Shown: piece after piece, positions 1 through 7,046 of the stretch
Position numbering within the stretch: position 1 is the stretch's first letter
Layout: each line of letters opens with the position of its first letter
NCBI RefSeq assembly: GCF_000300995.1
Contig: NZ_AMRJ01000002.1
Location: forward strand, 1-64,000
Source of the DNA: Alcanivorax hongdengensis A-11-3
GTDB lineage: Bacteria > Pseudomonadota > Gammaproteobacteria > Pseudomonadales > Alcanivoracaceae
Length of the DNA stretch: 64,000 nucleotides
Direction of reading: 5' to 3'
The notes under the pieces: model-generated
Seen by the model: the letters and a program-made list of their open reading frames with translations, nothing else
Database searches by the model: none
What the model was told of the DNA's origin: nothing
Made by a program: the position numbers and the translations under genes

Positions 1-2
1 CC

Positions 3-209
3 CCCTTTTTCAATGACCTGCACAAGGGCCGCCATACCGGCACCGTGTGGGCCTGGTTCATCGATATTTTTGCCGCGGCCTGCCTGCTGTTCGCGCTCAC
101 CGGCCTGGGCTTGATGACGCTGCATGCCAAACGCCGCCCGGCCACCTGGCCGGTAACCCTGAGTGGTTTGCTGCTGCCGTGGCTGCTGATTGTTCTGTTC
201 ATGCACTGA
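3..209 (+). CDS. PepSY-associated TM helix protein (C-terminal fragment)
   Basis: The frame is open from the window edge and ends at TGA 207-209, giving the last 68 residues of a membrane protein. The fragment begins PFFNDLHKGRHTG, followed by a hydrophobic helix (WFIDIFAAACLLFALTGLGL), a short basic loop (HAKRRP) and a second helix (LLLPWLLIVLF). The D-L-H-K-G-R-H start and two-helix end are typical of the C-terminus of PepSY-associated transmembrane proteins, which are often found with TonB-dependent iron receptors. It is 12 bp upstream of the DUF2271 gene and probably shares its operon. Its N-terminus lies outside the window. Confidence 0.75.
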   Translation, partial: PFFNDLHKGRHTGTVWAWFIDIFAAACLLFALTGLGLMTLHAKRRPATWPVTLSGLLLPWLLIVLFMH

Positions 210-221
210 AGGAAGATTGTT

Positions 222-719
222 ATGCGCCTGATCACACTGATTGTGCTGTTGCTGCTGGCGCCGCTGGCACTGGCCGACCGTTTCCAGCTCGTGCTGGAGG
301 TGCCGCGGATGCACGTGGCCGAATACCACGCTCCCTACCTGGCGTTCTGGGTGGAAAGCCCGGATCACAGCACCATTGTGCCGCTGGGCCTGTGGTATGA
401 CGGCCGTGACAAGTGGCTCAAGGACCTGCGCCAGTGGTGGCGCCGCACCGGCCGTAGCCAGCAAGCCCCCTACGACGGCCTGACCGGCGCCACCCGCGCC
501 CCGGGCCTGCATGAGCTGGATTTCAGTGACGTCAAGGCACTGCAGGCCCTGCCCACCGGCCATTATGCCCTGGTGGTGGAAGCCGCTCGGGAAGTGGGTG
601 GCCGCGAGGTGGTACGCATTCCGTTTGACTGGCCACCCCAGTCCATTCAGAAGCACAGCGCCAATGGCAGCCAGGAACTGGGCGCCATGCAACTGACCCT
701 GACACCGGATCAACCCTGA
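222..719 (+). CDS. DUF2271 family secreted protein
   Basis: A 165-residue protein with a clear Sec signal peptide (hydrophobic residues 3-16, predicted cleavage after ALA near residue 18). The mature part is beta-rich, with a W-Y-D-G-R-D-K-W-L-K-D-L-R-Q-W-W patch and a G-L-T-G-A-T segment typical of DUF2271. The family has no established enzymatic activity and is usually encoded between a PepSY membrane protein and a DUF4198 protein, as here. An AAGGAAG ribosome-binding site precedes the ATG. A role in periplasmic iron or metal handling is inferred from that gene neighbourhood only. Confidence 0.75.
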   Translation: MRLITLIVLLLLAPLALADRFQLVLEVPRMHVAEYHAPYLAFWVESPDHSTIVPLGLWYDGRDKWLKDLRQWWRRTGRSQQAPYDGLTGATRAPGLHELDFSDVKALQALPTGHYALVVEAAREVGGREVVRIPFDWPPQSIQKHSANGSQELGAMQLTLTPDQP

Positions 720-730
720 AGGAGATTGCG

Positions 731-1543
731 ATGATGATGCCGACCCTGAAAAAGGCCGGGCTACTGGCTCTGCTACTGGCCGTGGCACTGCCCGCCCAGG
801 CCCACAAACGCTGGCTGCTGCCCAGCAATACCGTGCTCTCCCAGCCGCAATGGATCACCGTGGATGCCAGTGTCTCCAACGACATCTTTTTCCCGGAACG
901 TCCCTTCCCCCTGAAGGGTCTCACCGCCACCGGCCCCGATGGCAAACCGGCAGAGGTAGACAACACCCTGGAAGGTCACCGTCGCAGTGTCTTTGATGTC
1001 AATCTCACCCAGGCCGGCACCTACCGCCTTGCCATTGCCGGCCAGTTCTTCTTTGCCAGCTACCAGCTGGGCGGCGAGCGCAAGCGGGCCCGTGGCCGCA
1101 GCGTCAAAGAGATTCGCGCGGCCATTCCCAAAGGCGCAACCCAGGTCAAGCTGAGCGAGACGGTCAGCCGCATGGAAACCTTCGTGACCGTGGGCGCCCC
1201 GAACCGCACCGCCCTCAAACCCACCGGCCAGGGCCTGGAACTGGACCCGATCACCCACCCCAATGACCTCTACACCGGGGAACAGGCCCGCTGGCGCCTG
1301 CTGGTGGATGGCAAGCCCGCCGCTGGCGTGCAGGTAGAGGTGGTCCCTGCCGGCACCCGCTACCGGGACCAGCAGAATGACTGGCAGCTGACCAGCGACG
1401 CCAATGGCGTGGTCACCATCGACTGGCACGCCGCCGGCCGCTACTTCGTGGAAGCCAGCACCGCTGACGACAACGCCAGCGCTTTCGGGGCCACCGAGCG
1501 CCGCCTGCAATACCTGACCACGGTGGAAGTGCTGCCGCTGTAA
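731..1543 (+). CDS. DUF4198 domain-containing periplasmic protein
   Basis: A 270-residue protein starting 11 bp after the DUF2271 gene, with AAGGAGA before ATGATGATG. The signal peptide covers residues 1-24 (ends LPAQA) and is followed directly by HKRWLLPS, the usual mature start of DUF4198 proteins. Such proteins have Ig-like beta domains related to nickel uptake accessory proteins (NikM-like) and sit in the periplasm. The N-terminal H-K-R-W is a candidate metal-binding site, by family analogy. With the two upstream genes it forms a likely metal-responsive operon. A GC-rich inverted repeat without a T-tract follows at 1551-1572. Confidence 0.75.
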   Translation: MMMPTLKKAGLLALLLAVALPAQAHKRWLLPSNTVLSQPQWITVDASVSNDIFFPERPFPLKGLTATGPDGKPAEVDNTLEGHRRSVFDVNLTQAGTYRLAIAGQFFFASYQLGGERKRARGRSVKEIRAAIPKGATQVKLSETVSRMETFVTVGAPNRTALKPTGQGLELDPITHPNDLYTGEQARWRLLVDGKPAAGVQVEVVPAGTRYRDQQNDWQLTSDANGVVTIDWHAAGRYFVEASTADDNASAFGATERRLQYLTTVEVLPL

Positions 1544-1679
1544 CCCGCCCGGGCCGGCCCCGGCGCCGGCCCGACCGCCACCCCGGCGGCGAAAAAACGT
1601 GCAATTATGACAGCACAGGCGTATAGTGCGCGGTCCTCGCCGGTGATCCCGGCACCTGCCCCCGATCATAGGTTCTCAA

Positions 1680-3332
1680 ATGTCAGATTCCCGTACCGGG
1701 TTCGCCACCCTTGGCCTGCCCGAGGCCCTGCTTACCGCCATTGCCCGCCAGGGGTTTGAGCAACCCTCCCCGATCCAGGCCCAGGCGATCCCCCTGTTGC
1801 TGGAAGGACATGATCTGCTGGGGCAGGCCCAAACGGGAACCGGCAAGACCGCCGCTTTTGCCCTGCCGCTACTGGCGCGTCTGGATGTCTCCCTGCGCCA
1901 GCCGCAGATGCTGATTCTGGCGCCCACCCGGGAACTGGCCATCCAGGTGGCCAAGGCCTGCGAGGAGTTCGCCGCCAACATGCCCGGGCTGCAGGTGCTG
2001 CCGATTTACGGCGGCGGGGAATATCGCACCCAGCTCAAGGGGCTGCGTGCCGGCGCCCAGGTGATTGTCGGCACCCCCGGTCGGGTCATGGATCATATGG
2101 AGCGCGGCGCCCTCAAGCTGGATCAGCTCAAGGCGCTGGTGCTGGACGAAGCCGATGAAATGCTGCGCATGGGCTTCATCGACGACGTCAAATGGGTACT
2201 GGAACGCACGCCGGCGGACTGCCAGCTGGCCCTGTTCTCCGCCACCATGCCGCCGGTGATCCGCAAGGTGGCCGACCAGCACCTGAAGAACCCGAAGCAG
2301 GTGCAGATCGACAACGGTGGCGCCACCACCTCTACCCAGGTGCGTCAGCGTTTCTGGGCGGTGGCCGGGCTCAACAAGCTGGATGCCCTGTGCCGCATGC
2401 TGGAAGCGGAAGACCACGATGCCGTGATCGTCTTCGTGCGCACCAAGCAGGCTACCCTGGAGCTGGCCGAGCAGCTCAATCGCCGCAATCTGCGCGCGGA
2501 AGCCCTGAACGGGGACATTCCCCAGCAGCAGCGGGAAAAGACGGTTCAGCGTCTCAAGGACAAGCGTTTCGACCTGCTGGTGGCCACCGATGTGGTCGCC
2601 CGGGGTCTGGATGTGCCGCGTATCACCCATGTGATCAATTACGACATGCCCGGTGATCCGGAGGCCTATGTGCACCGCATCGGGCGTACCGGTCGTGCCG
2701 GTCGCAACGGCGATGCCATTCTGTTTGTCTCTCGCCGGGAGCAGGGGCTGCTGCGTCAGATCGAGCGCATCACCCGCCAGCGCATCGAGAAAATGGATCT
2801 GCCCTCGGTGGATGATCTCAATGCCAAGCGTATTGCCCGCTTCCAGGAACAACTGGCCCAGGCCATGGCCGGTGCTGATTTTGTCGACACCCGTGCCCTG
2901 GTGGAAAAGCTGCGCACGGAAATGCAGATCAGCGCCGAAGACATGGCCGCCGCCCTGGCATCACTGCTGTTTGCCCGTGAGCCGCTGATTCTCAAGGAAC
3001 CGAAGATGGTGCCCCGCGAGGCTCGGCCGCCCCGTGAGCGCGGCCCGCGCCGCGACCGCGATGATCGCGCTCCGCGCGGCAAGCGCCGGGCGGTGGATGC
3101 CGCCATGCGTCGCTACCGTATCCAGGTGGGCCATGACCACGGCGTCAAGCCGGGCAATATCGTTGGCGCCATTGCCAACGAAGCGAAACTGCCCAGCCGC
3201 CTGATCGGCCCGATCCGGATTCACCAGGATCACAGCGTGGTGGAGCTGCCGGAAGACCTGTCTCCGCGCCAGCTGCACGTGATTCGCACCGCACGGGTCT
3301 GCCAGCGCTCCCTGGACCTGGAAGCGATATAA
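1680..3332 (+). CDS. deaD: DEAD-box ATP-dependent RNA helicase, DeaD/CsdA type
   Basis: A 550-residue helicase with the full motif set in order: Q motif (GFEQPSPIQAQAIP), motif I AQTGTGKT, Ia PTRELAIQ, GTPGRV, motif II DEAD, motif III SAT, motif V ATDVVARGLDVP and motif VI HRIGRTGRAGR. After residue ~440 comes an Arg-rich linker (REARPPRERGPRRDRDD) and a DbpA-like RNA-binding domain (YRIQVGHDHGVKPGNIVGAI). This layout is that of DeaD/CsdA, the cold-shock helicase of ribosome assembly and mRNA decay, although this one is somewhat short for the family. A TATAGT hexamer about 60 bp upstream could be the -10 element. Confidence 0.9.
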   Translation: MSDSRTGFATLGLPEALLTAIARQGFEQPSPIQAQAIPLLLEGHDLLGQAQTGTGKTAAFALPLLARLDVSLRQPQMLILAPTRELAIQVAKACEEFAANMPGLQVLPIYGGGEYRTQLKGLRAGAQVIVGTPGRVMDHMERGALKLDQLKALVLDEADEMLRMGFIDDVKWVLERTPADCQLALFSATMPPVIRKVADQHLKNPKQVQIDNGGATTSTQVRQRFWAVAGLNKLDALCRMLEAEDHDAVIVFVRTKQATLELAEQLNRRNLRAEALNGDIPQQQREKTVQRLKDKRFDLLVATDVVARGLDVPRITHVINYDMPGDPEAYVHRIGRTGRAGRNGDAILFVSRREQGLLRQIERITRQRIEKMDLPSVDDLNAKRIARFQEQLAQAMAGADFVDTRALVEKLRTEMQISAEDMAAALASLLFAREPLILKEPKMVPREARPPRERGPRRDRDDRAPRGKRRAVDAAMRRYRIQVGHDHGVKPGNIVGAIANEAKLPSRLIGPIRIHQDHSVVELPEDLSPRQLHVIRTARVCQRSLDLEAI

Positions 3333-3368
3333 GGCCCGGCAACGCCTCTCCTGGCCGGCGCCCGCCGG

Positions 3369-3584
3369 TCAGGATCCCTGTATGCGGAACCCTACCTTCA
3401 GTGTCACCTGGTAGTGGCCTACCCGGCCATCCTCGATGTGACCACGGGTTTCCGTCACTTCGAACCATTCCATCAGATCCAGACTGTCGCTGGCCGTGGC
3501 CAGAGCCTGCTCGATGGCATCCTCGATGCCGGTACGCGATGAACCGACCAGCTCTACCTTCTTGTAGACGTGATGGTCTGACAT
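3369..3584 (-). CDS. Dodecin, flavin-binding protein
   Basis: A 71-residue protein of exactly dodecin length. It starts [16 protein letters not shown] and has the family features: a V-Y-K-x-V-E-x-V-G-S-S strand, helix [14 protein letters not shown], and W-F-E-V-T-E-T-R-G, where the tryptophan stacks on the flavin in known dodecins. Dodecins form hollow dodecamers that store or buffer riboflavin, FMN or CoA. It is convergent with the helicase gene; an imperfect hairpin (3350-3373) spans the shared 3' region. AGGACATCTC on the minus strand supplies the ribosome-binding site. Confidence 0.92.
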   Translation of the reverse strand: MSDHHVYKKVELVGSSRTGIEDAIEQALATASDSLDLMEWFEVTETRGHIEDGRVGHYQVTLKVGFRIQGS

Positions 3585-3688
3585 GAGATGTCCTCCCTTT
3601 CGTCCTCAGTCCCCTCAGGTGTGACAGCCCGTCAGACAGAATTCAAGCACCGCGAAAGTGGCAATGATCAAAATTTCATCAAAAAACC

Positions 3689-3718
3689 GTTGAAAGCCAC
3701 TGCCAGCAGCCCTAGAAA
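3689..3718 (+). promoter_or_regulatory. Candidate heat-shock (sigma-32) promoter of hsp20
   Basis: GTTGAAA (3689-3695) resembles the sigma-32 -35 element CTTGAAA. After 14 bp comes CCCTAGAAA (3710-3718), a partial match to CCCCATnTA. The gene 37 bp downstream encodes a small heat-shock protein. No transcript data are available. Confidence 0.45.
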
Positions 3719-3754
3719 TGGGAATGGGTACTGACGCATCAAGGAGGTACTGCG

Positions 3755-4270
3755 ATGGACTTGCACAAGATTACCCCGTGGAACTGGCTACGCCGGGAAG
3801 GTAGCCGCGAACGCCCCCTGCCCCAGCGCAGCCCCGGCCACCCGCTGCTGCGCTGGGACCGGGAGTTCGACAACTGGTTCGAACAGATGCTGGGCGACAT
3901 GGCCTGGACAACCCCGGCGCCCCGTGCCCAACCGTCGATTCCGTTCCGCCCCAACCTGGATATTCTCGAACGGCCGGAACATTACCTGATCACCGCGGAA
4001 TTGCCGAGTATGGAAAAGCGCGACCTGAGCGTGACGCTGGATGGCGACAGCCTGACCATCGCCGGTGAAAAACAGGATGTGATGGAAAGCGAGAAAGACG
4101 GCTACCACTACAGCGAGCGGCGTTTCGGCCAATTCCAGCGGTTGCTGACGCTACCGGCGGATGCGGATGGCGAGCAGATGAATGCCACCTTCCATAACGG
4201 CGTACTGAGCCTGACCATCCCGCGCCACGAGCCGCACAACCAGACCCGCAAGGCAATCGAGATCCACTGA
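3755..4270 (+). CDS. Hsp20/alpha-crystallin small heat shock protein
   Basis: A 171-residue small heat-shock protein. Residues 1-65 are a variable, Trp/Arg-rich N-terminal arm. The alpha-crystallin domain runs from about residue 70 (PNLDILERPEHYLITAELP) to about 160, with the conserved G-V-L-S-L-T-I-P element and F-x-R-x-x-x-L-P version (FGQFQRLLTLPADAD). Such proteins form oligomers that hold unfolding proteins for DnaK/ClpB. AAGGAGGTACTGCG gives a very strong ribosome-binding site. A sigma-32-like promoter lies upstream. Confidence 0.9.
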   Translation: MDLHKITPWNWLRREGSRERPLPQRSPGHPLLRWDREFDNWFEQMLGDMAWTTPAPRAQPSIPFRPNLDILERPEHYLITAELPSMEKRDLSVTLDGDSLTIAGEKQDVMESEKDGYHYSERRFGQFQRLLTLPADADGEQMNATFHNGVLSLTIPRHEPHNQTRKAIEIH

Positions 4271-4320
4271 CCCGCGGGCATTTGCCAACTGGGTCGCACG
4301 GCCGTCCGGGGTCACGGTTA

Positions 4321-4354
4321 TCATGGCGGCTCCGCCATTGAGGAGCCGCCATGA
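4321..4354 (+). promoter_or_regulatory. 13-bp hairpin covering the start codon of the metallo-beta-lactamase-like gene
   Basis: Bases 4321-4333 (TCATGGCGGCTCC) are perfectly complementary to 4342-4354 (GGAGCCGCCATGA), with an 8-base loop. The 3' arm contains the only Shine-Dalgarno-like GGAG and the ATG at 4351. In RNA this GC-rich stem would hide the ribosome-binding site and start codon. Palindrome and position are seen directly; translational control is an inference. Confidence 0.6.
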
Positions 4355-5115
4355 GACTGTTTGCGCTTGTCATCACTCTGCTGATCCCCCTCGCTGTGTT
4401 GGCCGTGGAGCCAGTCGGCAAACCAATTCGCCTCAGCAACGACCTGGTGGTGCAACCGCTTACCGAACATGTGTGGCTACATCGCTCCTGGACCGAGTAC
4501 AACGGTCAGCGGGTTTCTTCCAATGGCGTGATCATTGATGACGGCAAGACGCTGACACTGATCGACACCGCCTGGGGTGAAGCCCCCACGGCAACCCTGC
4601 TCAGCTGGATCGAACAGCACTTCGGCAAGGACCCCGACCAGGCCATTCTCACCCACTCCCACGATGACCGCATGGGCGGCTCACGGCTGCTGGCCGAAAA
4701 ACACATCCGCGCCTATGTGCACCCCAAGACCCTGAGCATCGTCAAAGCCGAGCCGGGCAAGTATTACGACCCGGCCAGCCACTTCCCCCAGGCCCTCGCC
4801 TTTCATGACCGCCGGGCCCGACTGGGTGATATCGAACTCTACTATCCGGGCGCCGCCCACAGCCCGGACAATATCGTTATCTGGTACGGCAGGGATCACT
4901 TGCTGGTGGGCGGCTGCGCGGTGAAGGGCCGCGAGTCCACCAACATCGGCTATGTGGCCGGCTCCGCCCCGGACCACTGGGCCGCCGCCATGGACAACCT
5001 GATACAGGCCTTCCCGCAGGCGGCCATGGTAGTACCCGGCCATGGCCAGCTTGGTGATGAACAACTGCTGTTCCATACCCGGGCACTGGCCACGCAGGCA
5101 CTTGAAAGACGCTGA
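4351..5115 (+). CDS. Subclass B1-like metallo-beta-lactamase fold hydrolase
   Basis: A 254-residue secreted protein with signal peptide 1-18 (ends AVLA). It keeps the complete set of subclass B1 zinc ligands: H102, H104 and D106 in THSHDDRMGG, H170 in GAAHSPDN, C189 in VGGCAVKG and H231 in VPGHG. Length and spacing also match B1 enzymes, and the G-G-C and P-G-H-G contexts are diagnostic. By family it should be a periplasmic di-zinc hydrolase, possibly active on carbapenems, but no resistance genes or mobile elements adjoin it, so it looks chromosomal and intrinsic. A hairpin over the start codon may limit expression. Confidence 0.8.
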   Translation: MRLFALVITLLIPLAVLAVEPVGKPIRLSNDLVVQPLTEHVWLHRSWTEYNGQRVSSNGVIIDDGKTLTLIDTAWGEAPTATLLSWIEQHFGKDPDQAILTHSHDDRMGGSRLLAEKHIRAYVHPKTLSIVKAEPGKYYDPASHFPQALAFHDRRARLGDIELYYPGAAHSPDNIVIWYGRDHLLVGGCAVKGRESTNIGYVAGSAPDHWAAAMDNLIQAFPQAAMVVPGHGQLGDEQLLFHTRALATQALERR

Positions 5116-5118
5116 CCC

Positions 5119-5838
5119 TCAGCGTGGTGCAATCAGCAGATCAGCCAGCGGCAGTTTTTCCGGCTGAAAACGGTTGATGGTCTTGTCAGCCTCATACCCC
5201 AGGGAAATACCACACAGCAGCTTGTAGTGCCCCGGCAACTGAAAATGCTGCTCCAGCGGTGAGCGCCACAGGGCCAGGGCGCCCTGGGCGCAACTGCCCA
5301 GGCCTGCATCGGTGGCCGCCAGCATCAGTGATTGCAGAAAAATACCCGCATCCAGGGCGCTGTATACGCCCAGCCCCTCGTGGATAAAAATGAACAGCGC
5401 CACCGGCGCATTGAAAAACCGGAAGTTGTCGCTCATCTGTTCATGGCGTGCCTGACGGTCTTCACGGCCGATACCCAAGAGACGGTAAAGCTCACGGCCG
5501 GTGGCCACACGCCGGGGCTGCAGGTCCGCCGGGTAGTCCACCACCGGGCGAAAATCCCCATCGGGCACGCCGTCCTTGCGCAACCAGGCCATCACTTTGC
5601 TGAGCATGGGGGCCCGCTGTAACGCCACCAGCTTGTCAAACCGGGGCGGCAGTTCCTCTCGCAAACTTTCCAGCACCGGTCCACGGGCGATGGCAATCTG
5701 ATAGGGCTGGGTATTGGACCAGCTGGGCGCGCCACGGGTGGCCTGTTCAAGCAGCTCGGTCAGCAGCGCCTCACTGACCGGTTTGTCGCTGAAGGCGCGC
5801 ACGCTGTGGCGCTGTTGCAACACATCGCGAAATTCCAT
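5119..5838 (-). CDS. Nitroreductase family protein (FMN-dependent)
   Basis: A 239-residue protein when started at MEFRDVLQQRHSVRAF, which has GGAAGA seven bases upstream on the minus strand; an upstream in-frame ATG at 5871 lacks such support. The R-H-S-V-R-x-F start is the FMN-phosphate binding motif of nitroreductases, followed by A-T-R-G-A-P-S-W-S-N-T-Q-P-Y. The C-terminal G-L-G-S-C-A-Q-G-A-L and G-I-S-L-G-Y-E motifs fit the same family. It would reduce nitro or quinone compounds with NAD(P)H. It is convergent with the metallo-beta-lactamase-like gene, stops 3 bp apart. Confidence 0.88.
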   Translation of the reverse strand: MEFRDVLQQRHSVRAFSDKPVSEALLTELLEQATRGAPSWSNTQPYQIAIARGPVLESLREELPPRFDKLVALQRAPMLSKVMAWLRKDGVPDGDFRPVVDYPADLQPRRVATGRELYRLLGIGREDRQARHEQMSDNFRFFNAPVALFIFIHEGLGVYSALDAGIFLQSLMLAATDAGLGSCAQGALALWRSPLEQHFQLPGHYKLLCGISLGYEADKTINRFQPEKLPLADLLIAPR

Positions 5839-5899
5839 GGTGTCTTCCTGTCCCCGTTGAAACTGGCACAACTATGGCAGATGACTACAATAGCCGGCC

Positions 5900-6451
5900 A
5901 TGACAGTCTCCGCCGCCAACCTGCAACGAAGTGCCAATTTTTCCCGCTGCCGCCGCTACCGCTATGCGCTCTGGCGCCGCTGGGGAGAAGGCGACGACTT
6001 CATACTGCTAGTGGGGCTCAACCCGTCCACCGCCGATCATCGCCAGGACGATCCCACCATCCGTCGCTGTATGGGCTTTGCCCGCGACTGGGGCTACTCC
6101 GGCCTGTGCGTGGCCAACCTGTTTGCCTGGCGAGCCACCTACCCGCGTGATCTGCTGGCCGCCGATGACCCGGTGGGCCCGCACAATGATCGCTGGTTGC
6201 GGCGTCTGGGCCGCGAGGCCTCGCTGGTGGTGGCTGCCTGGGGCAATCATGGCCATCACCTGAACCGGGCGCGACGAGTCAGTCGCTGGCTGCCGGACAT
6301 GCACGCCATTCGCGTCAACCGGTCCGGTGACCCGGCCCACCCGCTCTATTTACCCCGCCACCTGAACGCCCATCCCTGGGACGGTTATACTGAGCATAGT
6401 GAGACAGAACCGGACCAGGCCTTGTCCCGGCCTTCACCCCGCCGGGGCTAG
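5900..6451 (+). CDS. DUF1643 domain-containing protein
   Basis: A 183-residue cytosolic protein. The core LLVGLNPSTADHRQDDPTI, then R-R-C-M-G-F-A-R-D-W-G-Y and C-V-A-N-L-F-A-W-R-A-T-x-P are the hallmark of DUF1643, and V-V-A-A-W-G-N-H-G follows. The family resembles uracil-DNA-glycosylase-like folds, but its function is not established. It is divergent from the nitroreductase gene; only 61 bp separate the starts. The last 15 residues are less conserved-looking and Pro/Arg-rich. Confidence 0.8.
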   Translation: MTVSAANLQRSANFSRCRRYRYALWRRWGEGDDFILLVGLNPSTADHRQDDPTIRRCMGFARDWGYSGLCVANLFAWRATYPRDLLAADDPVGPHNDRWLRRLGREASLVVAAWGNHGHHLNRARRVSRWLPDMHAIRVNRSGDPAHPLYLPRHLNAHPWDGYTEHSETEPDQALSRPSPRRG

Positions 6452-6488
6452 ACTTTCCAGCAGGAAAACCTGACGGGCAGGCTGCGCT

Positions 6489-6944
6489 TTGAAATCGACA
6501 CGACTGGAAAAAAACATCCGCATTGCCCGCTGGTTCGGCATTGCCAGCATCGTGTTCTATTACCTGCTGGCCCTGCTGGCCTGGTTCGATCCACTTCGCG
6601 ATTGTGCCCTGCAGGGCCTCACCGCCCTGGCGGCCATCACCCTGACTTTTGTCGGTGCCGTCCACTGGGGCCGCGCCCTGGCCGGCTTTGCCGACAGTAA
6701 CCAGTTCCCGACCCTGCTGTTCGCGGTGATGCCTGCCGTGTTGGGCTGGTTTGCCCTGATCCTGCCCCGCGAGCTGGCTCTGCCCATGGTGGCTGCGGGG
6801 CTGGTTTTCGCCTGGGGCACCGAACAGATGGTATTCATCGATATTCTGCCCGACTGGTATCGCCACCTGCGCCATGGTCTGACTGCCACCAGCGTATTCG
6901 CCCTGCTGATCGGCTGGGCGGCGGCCATGATGCCCCTGCTCTGA
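6489..6944 (+). CDS. DUF3429 domain-containing membrane protein
   Basis: A 151-residue integral membrane protein starting at TTG (6489-6491); no upstream ATG is available and CAGG lies in front. Five hydrophobic stretches are visible: about residues 13-34, 43-58, 75-92, 96-113 and 128-149. The segment T-F-V-G-A-V-H-W-G-R-A-L is characteristic of DUF3429. The family is of unknown function, found in inner membranes of proteobacteria. The gene stands between DUF1643 and cti without tight coupling to either. Confidence 0.75.
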   Translation: MKSTRLEKNIRIARWFGIASIVFYYLLALLAWFDPLRDCALQGLTALAAITLTFVGAVHWGRALAGFADSNQFPTLLFAVMPAVLGWFALILPRELALPMVAAGLVFAWGTEQMVFIDILPDWYRHLRHGLTATSVFALLIGWAAAMMPLL

Positions 6945-7046
6945 TCTTTCGCTTTTTTACAGCGACAGCACACATCCTGATACAGCGTTGATAGAGACCT
7001 GCCGCCCGGACCGGTAGACTCTCTGTTTCTACCGGGAGATGACTGC

